Positions 34,202 to 44,055 of a stretch of 64,000 nucleotides of DNA are shown here, piece by piece. The notes under the pieces were generated by a model. The model was given only the letters and a program-made list of their open reading frames with translations, did not search any database and was not told where the DNA came from. The stretch is from Dietzia sp. B32 (GTDB taxonomy: Bacteria; Actinomycetota; Actinomycetes; Mycobacteriales; Mycobacteriaceae): the NCBI RefSeq assembly GCF_024732245.1, contig NZ_CP093845.1, positions 2,604,001-2,668,000 on the forward strand, given 5' to 3'. The translations under genes and the position numbers were made by a program. Position 1 is the stretch's first letter; every line of letters begins with the position of its first letter.

Positions 34202-34567
34202 TCACTCGAAGTAGATCGAATGGTGCAGCGAGCAACCCGGATTGAACGGTGAGGCGCACGACGGGCAGGCGTCGGCGTCGAGGTAGCTGCTGATCGAGAG
34301 CGTCGAACGGCAGGCCCCGCACAGAATGGCGTGCTCGTCGAACCGGTCCGTCGGCCACGCCGAGATCGGGTGATCGACAGTCTCGGCGTGGCAGCGGAAG
34401 CAGGGATAGAACTCGCCGCAGCAGTGGAATCGGATCGCGACGATGTCGAGCGGGCCGCGGTAGTGGATGCACCTGGTCTGGTCGTCGACCGTCGCCCCGA
34501 GCACCGTCACCGCGGCGGGTCGGGCGGCGTCGCGCCCGTCGTCTGCGTCCCGGTCAGCGGAGGTCAT
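34202..34567 (-). CDS. CHY zinc-finger protein
   Basis: A 121-residue protein with the CHY zinc-finger pattern: 'RCIHYRGPLDIVAIRFHCC' opens the domain, then 'FYPCFRCHAETVDH', 'ILCGACRSTLS', 'CPSCASPFNPGCSLHHSIYF'. These cysteines and histidines should bind three zinc ions. In eukaryotes the domain belongs to ubiquitin ligases; bacterial stand-alone copies have no known function. Its ATG overlaps the stop of the queuosine-precursor transporter gene by 4 bases (ATGA), so the two are translated together. Confidence 0.85.
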   Translation of the reverse strand: MTSADRDADDGRDAARPAAVTVLGATVDDQTRCIHYRGPLDIVAIRFHCCGEFYPCFRCHAETVDHPISAWPTDRFDEHAILCGACRSTLSISSYLDADACPSCASPFNPGCSLHHSIYFE

Positions 34568-35406
34568 ACCGCCGAGTGTGACAGGGCGGAACCCGACAGT
34601 GCAGCCTGATAGCTGGGCTCACGCTTCTTGATCCATGCGATCACCACGTAGGTCACCGGCAGCAGGACCGCCTCGACGAGGGTCTTCCAGACGAAGCCGA
34701 TGACGACGTAGTTCCAGTAGTCGCCCGAGCCGAGCACCATGCCCAGCGCCGGAGCCGCGATCGTGCAGAACACCAGCGTGTCGGCGAGCTGGCCCACCAC
34801 CGTCGACCCCAGGAGCCGCGCCCACAGGCTCCGCTCACCAGTGCGGCGCTTCATCCACACCAGGACGTAGGAGTTGAGCAGCTCACCGACGACGTACCCG
34901 GCCAGGCCGGCGAGGAAGAACTGCGGGATGACCCCCGCGACGGCCTCGAACGCGTCCTGGTTCTCGTAGAAGTCGGCCGGCGGCAGCTGCACGGTCAGGC
35001 TGAAGCTCAACGCTGCCAGGGCCAGCACGGCGAAACCGGAGAGCACGACGCGGCGCATCGCCTTGAAGCCGTACACCTCACTGATCACGTCGCCGAGCAC
35101 GTAGGCCAGCGGGAAGAGCAGGAAGGCGCCGTCGGTGACGAGCCCGTCCATCGAGAGGAACCCGAGTTCGAAGCTCAGGTCGGGGAAGAGGAGGACGCCC
35201 TTGGTTCCGGTGACGTTGCTGATGAGCATCACGCCGACGAACAGGGCGATGAGATAGCCGTAGTACGGGCTGGCGACGGTGGCGAACACGGCGCGGCCGG
35301 GGAGACCGGCGGAGGCGGTGGAGGAGGTTCTGGGCGCCGGCTCGGGAGTGTTCCCGTCCGGCCGCCCAGTCCCCAGCTGGTCGGAATTCTGCGAGGAAGT
35401 GGTCAC
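34564..35406 (-). CDS. yhhQ: Queuosine precursor transporter (VUT/YhhQ family)
   Basis: A 280-residue membrane protein. A disordered N-terminus of ~40 residues is followed by six or seven helices. Family signatures are 'MLISNVTGTKGVLLF', 'PLAYVLGDVISEVYGFKAMRRVV' and 'GYVVGELLNSYVLVWMKRRT', then 'GSTVVGQLADTLVFCTIA'. YhhQ imports 7-deazaguanine precursors (preQ0, preQ1, queuine) for tRNA modification. The GTG start at 35406 has GATAAT 8 bases upstream, leaving little room for a leader riboswitch. It is coupled to the CHY-finger gene and lies between tgt and gluQ, forming a queuosine salvage neighbourhood. Confidence 0.9.
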   Translation of the reverse strand: MTTSSQNSDQLGTGRPDGNTPEPAPRTSSTASAGLPGRAVFATVASPYYGYLIALFVGVMLISNVTGTKGVLLFPDLSFELGFLSMDGLVTDGAFLLFPLAYVLGDVISEVYGFKAMRRVVLSGFAVLALAALSFSLTVQLPPADFYENQDAFEAVAGVIPQFFLAGLAGYVVGELLNSYVLVWMKRRTGERSLWARLLGSTVVGQLADTLVFCTIAAPALGMVLGSGDYWNYVVIGFVWKTLVEAVLLPVTYVVIAWIKKREPSYQAALSGSALSHSAV

Positions 35407-35487
35407 GAACGACGATTATCCGCGCCGCCCACCGCGATGCCGAATCCCTGCCTGCCGAATAGGCCGCGTCGCGCCGCGTCACCGTTG

Positions 35488-35548
35488 ATCGACAAGTCGC
35501 TTCCGCACGCGTTGTGCGAGTGGGTCTGCGCGGAACGCTCTTTTCGAT
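35488..35548. repeat. Palindromic dispersed element, copy 1
   Basis: An imperfect inverted repeat of about 61 bases with arms related to ATCGANAAGNNNCTTCCGC and its complement. Blocks CTTCCGCACGCG and GCGGAACGCTCTTTTCGATG are identical to copy 2 at 37042; the loop differs. It sits just after the 3' end of gluQ, so it may also act as a terminator. Confidence 0.65.
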
Positions 35549-35584
35549 GAGGCGGTCGGGCCCGGCTGGGCGCGCGTCGGCCGA

Positions 35585-36508
35585 TCAGGCCACCACCCAG
35601 GGGCCGGACCGCAGGGACTCGGTGGTGACCACCCCATGCAGCGCCTCGATCGAGTCCGCGCCCTCCGGCCCACCGAGTGAGGCCACGATCCGGGCGACCG
35701 CGGCCCTCGTCGTCGTCCCCTCCTGCGCCAGATCGGCCAGGGTCACCGCGCCGTCCCGCTTGGCCAGGCGCTCTCCGGCGGCGTTGACCGCGAGCGGCAC
35801 GTGCACGTACTCCGGATGCGGCAGGCCCAGCAGCTCAGCGAGGTGAGCCTGGCGGGGAGTGGAGGAGAGCAGGTCCTCGCCGCGCACGACCTGGTCGACG
35901 CCCTGCTCGGCATCGTCGACGACGACGGCGAGGTTGTACGCCCACACGCCGTCGCCGCGGCGCAGCACCACGTCGTCGACGACCCCCGTGTACGGCCCGT
36001 GGACCAGGTCGGTGATCGTCAACTCCGCGACCGTCGCGCGCAGCCGCAGCGCCGGCACCCGCCCCGGACCGAGCGCCGCACGACGACGCGCGCGCTCCGC
36101 CTCGGACAGGTCACGGCAGGTGCCCGGGTACGACCCGGGCGGGGAGTGCGGCGCGCGCGGGGCCTCCGCGATCTCTCGGCGCGAGCAGTAGCACTCGTAG
36201 ACCAGACTCTGATCGGCGAGCCGGTCGGCCGCCGCGGCATAGGCGTGCGCGCGAGCCGACTCCCGCATGATCTCGCCGTCCCAGTCGATACCGATCGCCG
36301 CCAGGTCCGAGAGCTGACGCTCGGCCACACCGGGGCGGGCGCGGGCGGTGTCGAGGTCGTCCACGCGCATCCGGAACGCACGACCCGAATCGCGGGCCAG
36401 GACCCACGCCGCCACCGCGGTGCGCAGATTGCCCAGGTGCAGGTCACCCGACGGGCTGGGCGCGTACCGGCCGGCGCCGGGGGGGAGGGAACTGGCGGGG
36501 GTGTCCAC
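35585..36508 (-). CDS. gluQ: Glutamyl-queuosine tRNA(Asp) synthetase
   Basis: A 307-residue truncated glutamyl-tRNA synthetase paralogue that attaches glutamate to queuosine at position 34 of tRNA-Asp. '[19 protein letters not shown]' is the HIGH-motif region and 'RVDDLDTAR' binds ATP. '[10 protein letters not shown]' with a later 'GTCRDLS' forms the zinc site. '[22 protein letters not shown]' matches the Q-site region, and '[10 protein letters not shown]' replaces KMSKS. It has no anticodon-binding domain, as expected. GTG 36508 is supported by TACCCT 6 bases upstream. Its presence implies that tRNA-Asp carries queuosine in this organism. Confidence 0.93.
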   Translation of the reverse strand: MDTPASSLPPGAGRYAPSPSGDLHLGNLRTAVAAWVLARDSGRAFRMRVDDLDTARARPGVAERQLSDLAAIGIDWDGEIMRESARAHAYAAAADRLADQSLVYECYCSRREIAEAPRAPHSPPGSYPGTCRDLSEAERARRRAALGPGRVPALRLRATVAELTITDLVHGPYTGVVDDVVLRRGDGVWAYNLAVVVDDAEQGVDQVVRGEDLLSSTPRQAHLAELLGLPHPEYVHVPLAVNAAGERLAKRDGAVTLADLAQEGTTTRAAVARIVASLGGPEGADSIEALHGVVTTESLRSGPWVVA

Positions 36509-36603
36509 CACACCAGGGTAGGACGCTGGCGGGAGGACTCGTCGGCCGCGCGTGTAGCGCGCGGCGTGTGCCGGCCGCGGTGGGAGGTGCCAGACTGGAC
36601 GGC

Positions 36604-36960
36604 ATGAGCGCAGATGCCGACAACGCACGCCCCGACGCCGACGACACCACCCGCCTGACCGAGGAGCAGATCGCCGAAGGTCTGGCCGACCTGCCCGGCT
36701 GGGCCCTGTCGGAGGGGTCGCTGACCTACACCGCCGTGTGCGAGACGCCGCAGGCCGCCATCGACCTGGTCGCCGCGATCGGGCAGGCCGCCAACTCGCA
36801 GAATCATCATCCCGACCTGCTGTGGAGCTACGACGAGGTCACCCTCGACCTGCGCAGCCACGACGTCGACGGAGTCACCCGGCGCGACCTCCGACTGGCA
36901 CGGTCGGTCTCGGCACTGTCCGGCGAGTTCGACGCCACCCCGCTGGGGCTGGGGGAGTAG
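36604..36960 (+). CDS. Pterin-4a-carbinolamine dehydratase
   Basis: A 118-residue enzyme that recycles tetrahydrobiopterin or acts in related pterin metabolism. '[16 protein letters not shown]', '[20 protein letters not shown]' (the two catalytic histidines) and 'THDVDGVT'-like '[15 protein letters not shown]' are the family blocks. An acidic N-terminal extension of ~20 residues is present. ATG 36604 follows a CAGACT box at 7 bases. It is divergent from gluQ, and the palindromic element and nuoN follow on its 3' side. No phenylalanine hydroxylase is adjacent. Confidence 0.9.
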   Translation: MSADADNARPDADDTTRLTEEQIAEGLADLPGWALSEGSLTYTAVCETPQAAIDLVAAIGQAANSQNHHPDLLWSYDEVTLDLRSHDVDGVTRRDLRLARSVSALSGEFDATPLGLGE

Positions 36961-37041
36961 ACGGCCCACGCCGGTCGGTTCGGCTCGGCTGGCCGGCTGG
37001 CCGGGTAGGCGGGCAGGCGGGCGGGCAGCGGGCGGCAGTCG

Positions 37042-37100
37042 TCGAGAAGACACTTCCGCACGCGCGCTCTCGCTCGATATGTGCGGAACGCTCTTTTCGA
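37042..37100. repeat. Palindromic dispersed element, copy 2
   Basis: TTCCGCAC and GTGCGGAA form a perfect inner stem around a 19-base loop, and outer arms TCGANAAG.../...CTTTTCGA extend it to about 59 bases. It shares long blocks with copy 1 (35488). It lies between the convergent 3' ends of the dehydratase and nuoN, a natural terminator position. Confidence 0.65.
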
Positions 37101-37137
37101 TGGGGTGGCTGGCGGCCGGCTGGCGGCCGATTGGCTG

Positions 37138-38853
37138 CTACCCCACGAACTCGACGCCCACGAACTCGACGCCCGCGAACGCGGCCGCCGCGGCGGCGAG
37201 GTCCAGCAGTGGCTGCGGCATGATCCCCAGCAGGACGGTCACGACGGCTGCCACCGCCACCACGCCGTAGGTGACGGGCCGGTGGGCGAAGGCCACCCCG
37301 CCCGAGCTCGCGGCCCCCGAGGCGTCGACGGGGTCGGCGTCGCGGAAGAACATCACCACGATCACGCGGACGTAGAACGAGGCCGCGATCGCACTCGTGA
37401 GCACGCCGATCACCACCAGGGTCACCGCGCCGCCGGCCACCGCCGCGGAGAACACCGCGAATTTGGCGATGAACCCGCTGGTCAGCGGGATACCTGCCAG
37501 TGCGAGCAGCAGGAGCGCGAACGCGCCCGCCACGAGCGGCTGGCGACGACCGAGCCCGGTCCAGGCCTGCAGGTCGGTCACCTCGGCACCGTCCGGGGCA
37601 CGGACCAGCCCCGCCACGGCGAAGACGCCGACGGTGCTCACGGCATACGCCGCGAGGTAGAACAGCACCGCGGTGGATCCTGCGCCCGGCGGGCCGAGCA
37701 CCCCGGTGAGCAGGAATCCGGCGTGTGCGACGGAGGAGTAGGCCAGCAGGCGCTTGACGTCGTTCTGGGTGACCCCGACGACCGTGCCGACGATCATCGT
37801 CAGCGCCGCGACCACCCAGAGGACGGGCGACCAGTCCGCTTCGAGGCGGGGTACGGCGGTGTAGAAGAAGCGCAGGATCGCACCGAACGCGGCGAGCTTG
37901 GTCCCGGCGGCCATGAACGCGGTGATCGAGGTGGGCGCGCCCTGGTAGACGTCCGGGGTCCAGGTGTGGAACGGCACCGCCCCGATCTTGAACAGCAGGC
38001 CCACCGACATCATCGCCACGCCGATCATCGCGAGCGAGCTGCCGCCCTCGGCAGCGACGACCGCCGCGATGCCGCGGAACTCCACGGTCCCGGCGTAGCC
38101 GTAGATCAGCGCCGCCCCGTAGGCGAAGAACGCGGAGGAGAACGACCCGAGCAGGAAGTACTTCACCGCGGCCTCCTGCGAGAGGAGCCGCCGACGGCGC
38201 GCCATGCCGCACAACACGTAGAGCGGCAGGGACAGCACCTCGAGCGCGATGAACAGGGTGATGAGGTCGTTCGCCGCCGGGAACAGCATGAGCCCGCCGG
38301 TGGCGAACAGGGCCAGCGGGAACACCTCGGTCTGGGAGACCCCGGCGCGCTCGGCCTCGCGTTCGGCGTCGCCGCCCGGGGCCAGCGCGGCCTGCGGGGC
38401 GAAGCCCGCGAGGACGGGGCGACGGGCAGCGGGCGCCGCGCCCGATTCGGTCGACGCAGTCGATGCCCCGGACGCACCCGCGCGCGCACCGGCCGAGCCG
38501 GCGCCGCCCGCGCCCGCCCCGCCAGCACCCGCCCCGACCGACCCTGCCACCGTGTCCGCTCGCGAGCGCTCACTGATGAGCAGTCCGGCCCCGATCGCCA
38601 CGAGGACAGTCGCCCCCTGCAGGAACAGCGTGGGACCGTCCACGGCCACGGCGCCGCCGGCGGTGATGATCCGCGTCCCGGCGAGCAGGACCACCGTCAC
38701 CAGCGCCGCGACGAGCCCGCCGAGGTACAGCACCATCTGCACGACGTAGCGGTGCCGGGCGGGGGCGAATGCCTCGACCAGGACGGAGACGATCGCCGTG
38801 CCGAGCACGAGGAGCAGCGGCAGGAGCGAGGAGTAGGCGATGTCCGGGCTCAT
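37138..38853 (-). CDS. nuoN: NADH-quinone oxidoreductase subunit N
   Basis: A 571-residue antiporter-like membrane subunit of complex I that takes part in proton pumping. Core features are 'LSLPLYVLCGMARR', 'QEAAVKYFLLGSFSSAFFAYG', 'LFKIGAVPFHTWTPDVYQGAPTSI' (broken lysine/proline helix region near 290-310) and 'KRLLAYSSVAHAGF'. About fourteen helices are expected. A Gly/Ala/Ser-rich insert (about residues 108-140) in a loop is unusual. Its ATG overlaps the nuoM stop by 4 bases. It is the last gene of the operon, and a palindromic element follows. Confidence 0.95.
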   Translation of the reverse strand: MSPDIAYSSLLPLLLVLGTAIVSVLVEAFAPARHRYVVQMVLYLGGLVAALVTVVLLAGTRIITAGGAVAVDGPTLFLQGATVLVAIGAGLLISERSRADTVAGSVGAGAGGAGAGGAGSAGARAGASGASTASTESGAAPAARRPVLAGFAPQAALAPGGDAEREAERAGVSQTEVFPLALFATGGLMLFPAANDLITLFIALEVLSLPLYVLCGMARRRRLLSQEAAVKYFLLGSFSSAFFAYGAALIYGYAGTVEFRGIAAVVAAEGGSSLAMIGVAMMSVGLLFKIGAVPFHTWTPDVYQGAPTSITAFMAAGTKLAAFGAILRFFYTAVPRLEADWSPVLWVVAALTMIVGTVVGVTQNDVKRLLAYSSVAHAGFLLTGVLGPPGAGSTAVLFYLAAYAVSTVGVFAVAGLVRAPDGAEVTDLQAWTGLGRRQPLVAGAFALLLLALAGIPLTSGFIAKFAVFSAAVAGGAVTLVVIGVLTSAIAASFYVRVIVVMFFRDADPVDASGAASSGGVAFAHRPVTYGVVAVAAVVTVLLGIMPQPLLDLAAAAAAFAGVEFVGVEFVG

Positions 38854-40403
38854 CGGGTGGCACCTTCCACGTGGGCGACGGTCGCGGCGACCGCCGGGTC
38901 GATCACGTCGAGCGCCGGCTGCGGGTAGAAGCCCAGCACGATCAGCGCCAGGATCAGAGGGGCCAGCACCACGCGTTCGCGCGTCGACAGGTCGGGCGTG
39001 GACCGCAGGCCCGGCGGGACGGGCCCGCCCATGACGCGCTGGTAGGTCCACAGGATGTAGACGGCGGCCAGGACGAACGTCGCCGTGGAGAGCACGGCCG
39101 CGACCGGGTACACCGCGAAGGTGCCGACGAACACCAGGAATTCGCTGATGAACGGCGCCAGACCGGGAAGCGAGAGCGTCGCGAGCCCGGCGATGAGGAA
39201 CACCCCGGCGAGCACGGGCGCCACCTGTTGCACGCCGCCGTAGTAGCCGATCTCCCGGATCCGGTGTCGTCGGACGAGGAAACCGGCCACGAGGAACAGC
39301 GCGGCTGTGGCGATGCCGTGGTTGACCATGTACAGCGTGGATCCCGCCGCGGACTGCTCGGTCGCCGCGAAGACGCCCAGCACGATGAACCCGAAGTGGG
39401 AGATGGACGCGTACGCGATGAGCCGCAGCAGGTCGGTCTGCGCGATCGCCATGATGCCGCCGTAGACGATGCTGATCACCGCCAGCGTCATCATCACGGG
39501 TGTCGCGGTGGCCGCGGCCTCGGGGAACAGCGGCAGGCTGTAGCGCAGCATCGCGAAGGTGCCGACCTTGTCGACCACGGCCATCATGAGCACGGCGGAG
39601 GCGGGGGTCGCGGTGACGGCGGCGCCGGGCAGCCACGTGTGGAACGGCCACAGGGGGGCCTTGATCGCGAACGCGAGTGTGAACCCGGCGAACAGCAGCA
39701 GCATGGCGCCGGGCGGGATCTGCAGTCGCCCGTCGGCGACGGCGTCGGTGATGAGGCGGTAGTCGAACGTGCCGCGGCCGTCGGGCCCGAGTCCGGCCCG
39801 GTCGGTGTACATGTAGAGCCCGAGCACCGCGGCGAGCATGACCAGCCCGCCGAGCAGGTTGTAGAGGAGGAACCGGACGGCCGACCGCGCCCGGTCCGCG
39901 CCGCTGTCCCCGAACGCGCCGATGAGGAAGTACAGCGGGATGAGCATCGCCTCGAACGCGACGTAGAACAGCAGCACGTCGAGGCTGGTGAACGCCACCA
40001 GCGCCAGGCCCTGCGTCGCGAGCATGAGCGCGGGGTACGCCTGTGCGCGCCGGCCGTCCGAGGTGGCGCCGCTGGAGTCGTCGGCGTCGCGCCATCCGGC
40101 GAGCAGCAGCAGCGGCATGAGTGCGGCGGTGAGCAGCATCAGCACGAGAGCCACGCCGTCGATCCCGAGCGTGTACGTCGCGCCGAACGCGGGGATCCAC
40201 TGCCGCGACTCGACGAACTGGTGGGTGTCGCCGCCCGGGTCGAACCCGACTGCCAGTGCGACCGCCACCCCCAGGACGATCAGCGAGGTGCCCAGTGCGA
40301 GGGGTCTCGCCGCGCGGCGCGCGCTGGTTGGGAGGACGACGACGAGAAGGGCCCCGACCAGGGGCACGAGCCACAGCGCGGTGAGCAGTCCGGGGCCGGT
40401 CAC
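38850..40403 (-). CDS. nuoM: NADH-quinone oxidoreductase subunit M
   Basis: A 517-residue proton-pumping subunit with fourteen helices. '[13 protein letters not shown]', '[13 protein letters not shown]' (the conserved glutamate of helix 5), '[20 protein letters not shown]', '[20 protein letters not shown]' and '[18 protein letters not shown]' are characteristic. Its GTG overlaps the nuoL stop (GTGA), and its own stop overlaps the nuoN ATG. Length is normal. Confidence 0.96.
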   Translation of the reverse strand: MTGPGLLTALWLVPLVGALLVVVLPTSARRAARPLALGTSLIVLGVAVALAVGFDPGGDTHQFVESRQWIPAFGATYTLGIDGVALVLMLLTAALMPLLLLAGWRDADDSSGATSDGRRAQAYPALMLATQGLALVAFTSLDVLLFYVAFEAMLIPLYFLIGAFGDSGADRARSAVRFLLYNLLGGLVMLAAVLGLYMYTDRAGLGPDGRGTFDYRLITDAVADGRLQIPPGAMLLLFAGFTLAFAIKAPLWPFHTWLPGAAVTATPASAVLMMAVVDKVGTFAMLRYSLPLFPEAAATATPVMMTLAVISIVYGGIMAIAQTDLLRLIAYASISHFGFIVLGVFAATEQSAAGSTLYMVNHGIATAALFLVAGFLVRRHRIREIGYYGGVQQVAPVLAGVFLIAGLATLSLPGLAPFISEFLVFVGTFAVYPVAAVLSTATFVLAAVYILWTYQRVMGGPVPPGLRSTPDLSTRERVVLAPLILALIVLGFYPQPALDVIDPAVAATVAHVEGATR

Positions 40404-42388
40404 AGCGCGCCACCACCCAACATCGCGGCCAGCACCAGAACGGCGCCGATCAGCATGTAGAGCGCGTAGGAGCGGGTGAGTCCGGACTGCAGGAGTCTCG
40501 TCCGGGCGGACAGTTCCCCGAGGGCGGAGCCGACGCCCGTCGCCGCCCCGGCGACGACCCGTCTGTCGAGCACCTCGGTGCCTGCCACCATCGCCTGGCC
40601 GGGTCGCATGAACACCCTCTCGTTGAGGTCGTCGGCGTAGAGGTCGCGCCGGGCGGCCCTGGTGAGTGCGGAGCCGGCGGGGGCGGTGGTCGGGATCTCG
40701 CTACGGGCGTAGCGGTGCACGGCGAGGGCGATGCCGGCGGCCACCACGACGAGTGAGGCGGCGGTGACCAGCCACACCGGCAGGACGTGGTCCGGGTGGT
40801 GGTCGCCGACGACCGGGGCGAGCCAGTCCTGAAGGCGCCCGCCGAGGGCGAGCAGCAGGCCCGAGAACACCGATCCCACGGCGATCGCGATCATCGGCGC
40901 CGTCATGATCGCCGGCGACTCGTGGGGGTGGGCGTCGTCGGCCCAGCGCCCGGGCCCGAAGAAGGTCAGGATCATCACGCGGGACATGTAGAAGGCGGTC
41001 AGGCCCGCGCCGAGCAGGGCCACCGCCCCCAGGAGGTAGCCGACCGGCGACCCCGAGACCGAACCCGCACCCGCGGTGCTCCCCACGTCGAAGGCGGCGG
41101 AGATGATGCCCTCCTTGGAGTAGAAACCCGCGAAGGGCGGGACGCCGATGATGGCCAGATAGCCGAGGCCGAAGGTGGCAAAAGTGATCGGCATGACCGC
41201 GCGTAGGGCGCCGTAGCGTCGCATGTCGACCTCGCCGTTCATCCCGTGCATCACCGAGCCCGCGCCGAGGAACAGCCCGGCCTTGAAGAAGCCGTGGGTG
41301 AGCAGGTGCATGATCGCCAGCGCGTATCCGGCGGGACCGAACCCGGCGGCCATGACCATGTAGCCGACCTGACTCATGGTGGAGGCGGCGAGCACCTTCT
41401 TGATGTCGTCCTTGGCGCAGCCGATCACCGCGCCGAACAGCAGCGTCACCGCGCCGACCGCGATCACCGCCGCCCGCGCCACCGGGGCGGCGTCGAAGAC
41501 GGGGTTGGAACGGGTGATGAGGTACACGCCCGCGGTGACCATGGTGGCCGCGTGGATGAGGGCCGACACCGGGGTGGGGCCCTCCATCGCGTCACCGAGC
41601 CAGGACTGCAGCGGCACCTGGGCGGACTTGGCGCACGCGCCCAGCAGCAACAGCAGGCCGAGCGCGGTGACGAGCCCGGGGCTCACGGCCGCGCCGTCGG
41701 CCCCGGCCCCCGCCGCCCCGCCTCCGATCGCGGAGAACACACCCTCGTAGGACAGTGTGCCCAGCTGGGTGACCATGACCATGAGCGCCACGCCCAGCCC
41801 GATGTCGCCGACGCGGTTGACGAGGAACGCCTTCTTGGCGGCGGTGGCGGCGGACGGTTTGTGCTGCCAGAACCCGATGAGCAGGTACGAGACCAGGCCC
41901 ACGCCCTCCCAGCCCAGGTAGAGGCCCAGGAAGTTGTCCGCCAGCACCAGCACCAGCATCGCCGCGAGGAACAGATTGAGGTACGCGAAGAACTTCCGCC
42001 GTGCCGGGTCGGCCGCCATGTAGCCGATCGAGTACACGTGGATGAGCAGGCCGACGCCCGTGACGAGCAGGACGAACACCAGGGACAGCTCGTCCAGACG
42101 CAGACCGAAGTCCACGGTGAGATCGCCGACCGAGACCCACGTGAACAGGGTCTGGGCGGCGGCGCGGTCCCCGGCCTCGCGGCCGGTCATGGCGACGAAT
42201 TGCCATGCCGCCACGGCGAACGAGCCCAGCGCGGTCGCGCAGCCGAGCAGGTGGCCCCACCCGTCCGCGCGGCGGCCGAGCAGCAGCAGGACCGCCGCGC
42301 CGAACAGCGGCAGAGCGGGGATGAGCCAGAGCGCGGACCCGGCGACGGCGGGGGCGAGGGCGGCCGCGGTCGTTGTCGTCGTCGTCAT
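40400..42388 (-). CDS. nuoL: NADH-quinone oxidoreductase subunit L
   Basis: A 662-residue distal proton-pumping subunit, normally with sixteen helices including the long lateral helix at the C-terminus. '[18 protein letters not shown]' holds the key glutamate. '[13 protein letters not shown]', '[31 protein letters not shown]' (both within 175-275) and '[15 protein letters not shown]' are conserved. The poly-threonine start is odd: ATG 42388 is used because AGGGGGA lies 8 bases upstream, although GTG 42391 is also possible. A gap of 16 bases separates it from nuoK. Confidence 0.96.
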   Translation of the reverse strand: MTTTTTTAAALAPAVAGSALWLIPALPLFGAAVLLLLGRRADGWGHLLGCATALGSFAVAAWQFVAMTGREAGDRAAAQTLFTWVSVGDLTVDFGLRLDELSLVFVLLVTGVGLLIHVYSIGYMAADPARRKFFAYLNLFLAAMLVLVLADNFLGLYLGWEGVGLVSYLLIGFWQHKPSAATAAKKAFLVNRVGDIGLGVALMVMVTQLGTLSYEGVFSAIGGGAAGAGADGAAVSPGLVTALGLLLLLGACAKSAQVPLQSWLGDAMEGPTPVSALIHAATMVTAGVYLITRSNPVFDAAPVARAAVIAVGAVTLLFGAVIGCAKDDIKKVLAASTMSQVGYMVMAAGFGPAGYALAIMHLLTHGFFKAGLFLGAGSVMHGMNGEVDMRRYGALRAVMPITFATFGLGYLAIIGVPPFAGFYSKEGIISAAFDVGSTAGAGSVSGSPVGYLLGAVALLGAGLTAFYMSRVMILTFFGPGRWADDAHPHESPAIMTAPMIAIAVGSVFSGLLLALGGRLQDWLAPVVGDHHPDHVLPVWLVTAASLVVVAAGIALAVHRYARSEIPTTAPAGSALTRAARRDLYADDLNERVFMRPGQAMVAGTEVLDRRVVAGAATGVGSALGELSARTRLLQSGLTRSYALYMLIGAVLVLAAMLGGGAL

Positions 42389-42404
42389 CACGGTCGTCGT
42401 CCCC

Positions 42405-42704
42405 CTAATACCTGAGCAGGCTGGCGTCGTCCACGGACGCCGATCGGCGGGAGCGGTAGATGGCCATGATGATCGCGAGACCGATCACGACCTCGGCGGC
42501 GGCCACCACCATGATGAAGAAGGCGAAGAGCTGGCCGGTGACGTCGCCGTGCATCCTCGCGAACGCCACCAGCGCGAGGTTGGTCGCGTTGAGCATGAGT
42601 TCGATGCACATGAACACGACGATCGCGTTGCGCCGCAGCAGGAACCCGGCCGCACCGATGGTGAACAGCACGGCCGAGAGGTACAGGTAGTACTCCGGGT
42701 TCAT
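42405..42704 (-). CDS. nuoK: NADH-quinone oxidoreductase subunit K
   Basis: A 99-residue three-helix subunit of the proton path. '[43 protein letters not shown]' (residues 1-43 of the protein, shown to be typical by the buried glutamate in '[10 protein letters not shown]') and '[13 protein letters not shown]', with the second conserved glutamate, are both present. ATG 42704 overlaps the nuoJ stop by 4 bases (ATGA). Confidence 0.95.
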   Translation of the reverse strand: MNPEYYLYLSAVLFTIGAAGFLLRRNAIVVFMCIELMLNATNLALVAFARMHGDVTGQLFAFFIMVVAAAEVVIGLAIIMAIYRSRRSASVDDASLLRY

Positions 42705-43480
42705 GACCGCCTCCCGTCCGCGCCGCGCCCCTCGCCGGCCTCTAGCTCGTCCCTGGCTGCGGCGTCGCGGGCTGCGGTGTCGCGGGCGTGGCGACGCAGC
42801 ACCTCGCTCACGGAGTCGGGGGCGTCGGTGCCGTCGGGGAGTCGGGCGGGCATGTCGGCGGAGTTGCGGCGCGCGTACACGCCGGAGCTGGGCAGCGGGG
42901 TCACGCGGGCGGTGTCGTCGGCCTGCCAGTCGAGGAAGCGCTGTTGCGACATCTGCCGCTGGGTGAGGCGTCCGGTGAACCGCTCGCGGTGCGCCAGGAC
43001 CATCGCGCCGAGGGTGGCGATGATGAGCAGCACCCCGGTGAGCTCGAACGCCCACACGTGCCGGGAGAACAGCAGCTCGGCCAGCGCCGGCACGTCGGAG
43101 TAGCCCGGCGCGAACCCGGCGAACGGCGGCAGCTGCGCCCGGGCCAGCCCGGTGGCCAGCAGGATGCCGAACCCCAGACCCGCGACGATCGCCGCCACCC
43201 GGTGCCCGCGGATGCGCTCGACCAGCGAGTCCGAGGACTCGACGCCGATGAGCATCACCACGAACAGGAACAGCATCATCACGGCGCCGGTGTAGACGAC
43301 GATCTGGCCCACGCCCAGGAACACGGCGCCCTGCGCGATGTACAGCACGGCGAGCGAGACCATGGTCGCGGCCAGGCACAGCGCCGAGTAGACGGCCTTG
43401 GTCGCCGAGACCACGCCGAGAGCACCCGCCACGGCGATGATGGCCAGCACCCAGAACAGAACGGATTCCCCGGTGCTCAC
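42701..43480 (-). CDS. nuoJ: NADH-quinone oxidoreductase subunit J
   Basis: A 259-residue membrane subunit with five helices. '[18 protein letters not shown]', '[20 protein letters not shown]' and '[20 protein letters not shown]' (pi-bulge helix region) are typical. A hydrophilic tail of ~80 residues after the last helix, rich in Arg, Asp and Ala, is longer than in E. coli but usual in actinobacteria. The GTG start overlaps the nuoI stop (GTGA), and the stop overlaps nuoK. Confidence 0.95.
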   Translation of the reverse strand: MSTGESVLFWVLAIIAVAGALGVVSATKAVYSALCLAATMVSLAVLYIAQGAVFLGVGQIVVYTGAVMMLFLFVVMLIGVESSDSLVERIRGHRVAAIVAGLGFGILLATGLARAQLPPFAGFAPGYSDVPALAELLFSRHVWAFELTGVLLIIATLGAMVLAHRERFTGRLTQRQMSQQRFLDWQADDTARVTPLPSSGVYARRNSADMPARLPDGTDAPDSVSEVLRRHARDTAARDAAARDELEAGEGRGADGRRS

Positions 43481-44055
43481 GAGGCCCCCGCCCCGGGCTC
43501 GTACGGCCGACCCTGCTCGGGCGCGGATCCGGTGATCTCGCCGCGGTAGTAGTCGGCGTGGTCGGCGCCCGGGTACATGTCGTGCGGGGCGGGCACCATC
43601 CCGGCGAGCATCGGACCCAGCAGATCGTGCTTCTCGTAGATGAAGTCGGCGCGGTTGTCGTCGGCCATCTCGTAGTCGTTCGTCATGGTGAGCGCGCGGG
43701 TCGGGCAGGCCTCCACGCACAGGCCGCAGCCGATGCAGCGCAGGTAGTTGATCTGGTAGATACGCCCGTAGCGTTCGCCGGGGGAGAAGCGCTCCTCGGC
43801 GGTGTTGTCGGCGCCCTCGACGTAGATCGCGTCCGCCGGGCACGCCCATGCGCACAGCTCGCAGCCGATGCACTTCTCCAGCCCGTCGGCGTAGCGGTTG
43901 AGTTGGTGTCGCCCGTGGTAGCGGGGCGCGGTGGGGACCTTCTCCTCCGGATACTGCTCGGTGTGGGCCTTGCGGAACATGGTTCCGAACGTCACGCCGA
44001 ACCCGGCGAGAGGCTCGAGGAACCCGGGCACCCGGGACCGTGACTTCCTAGGCAT
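43477..44055 (-). CDS. nuoI: NADH-quinone oxidoreductase subunit I
   Basis: A 192-residue peripheral-arm subunit carrying clusters N6a and N6b. Two ferredoxin motifs are complete: '[12 protein letters not shown]' and '[12 protein letters not shown]'. The N-terminal '[12 protein letters not shown]' amphipathic helix sits at the membrane interface. The first 8 bases overlap the end of nuoH. The C-terminal tail is Gly/Tyr-rich, as in other actinobacteria. Confidence 0.96.
   Translation of the reverse strand: MPRKSRSRVPGFLEPLAGFGVTFGTMFRKAHTEQYPEEKVPTAPRYHGRHQLNRYADGLEKCIGCELCAWACPADAIYVEGADNTAEERFSPGERYGRIYQINYLRCIGCGLCVEACPTRALTMTNDYEMADDNRADFIYEKHDLLGPMLAGMVPAPHDMYPGADHADYYRGEITGSAPEQGRPYEPGAGAS

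Noticed and set aside
37081-40460. Very long plus-strand open frames (615 and 563 codons) opposite nuoN and nuoM
   Set aside because: Composition is His/Asp/Arg/Gln-rich without any domain, and they mirror proven nuo genes; this is a GC-rich shadow effect.
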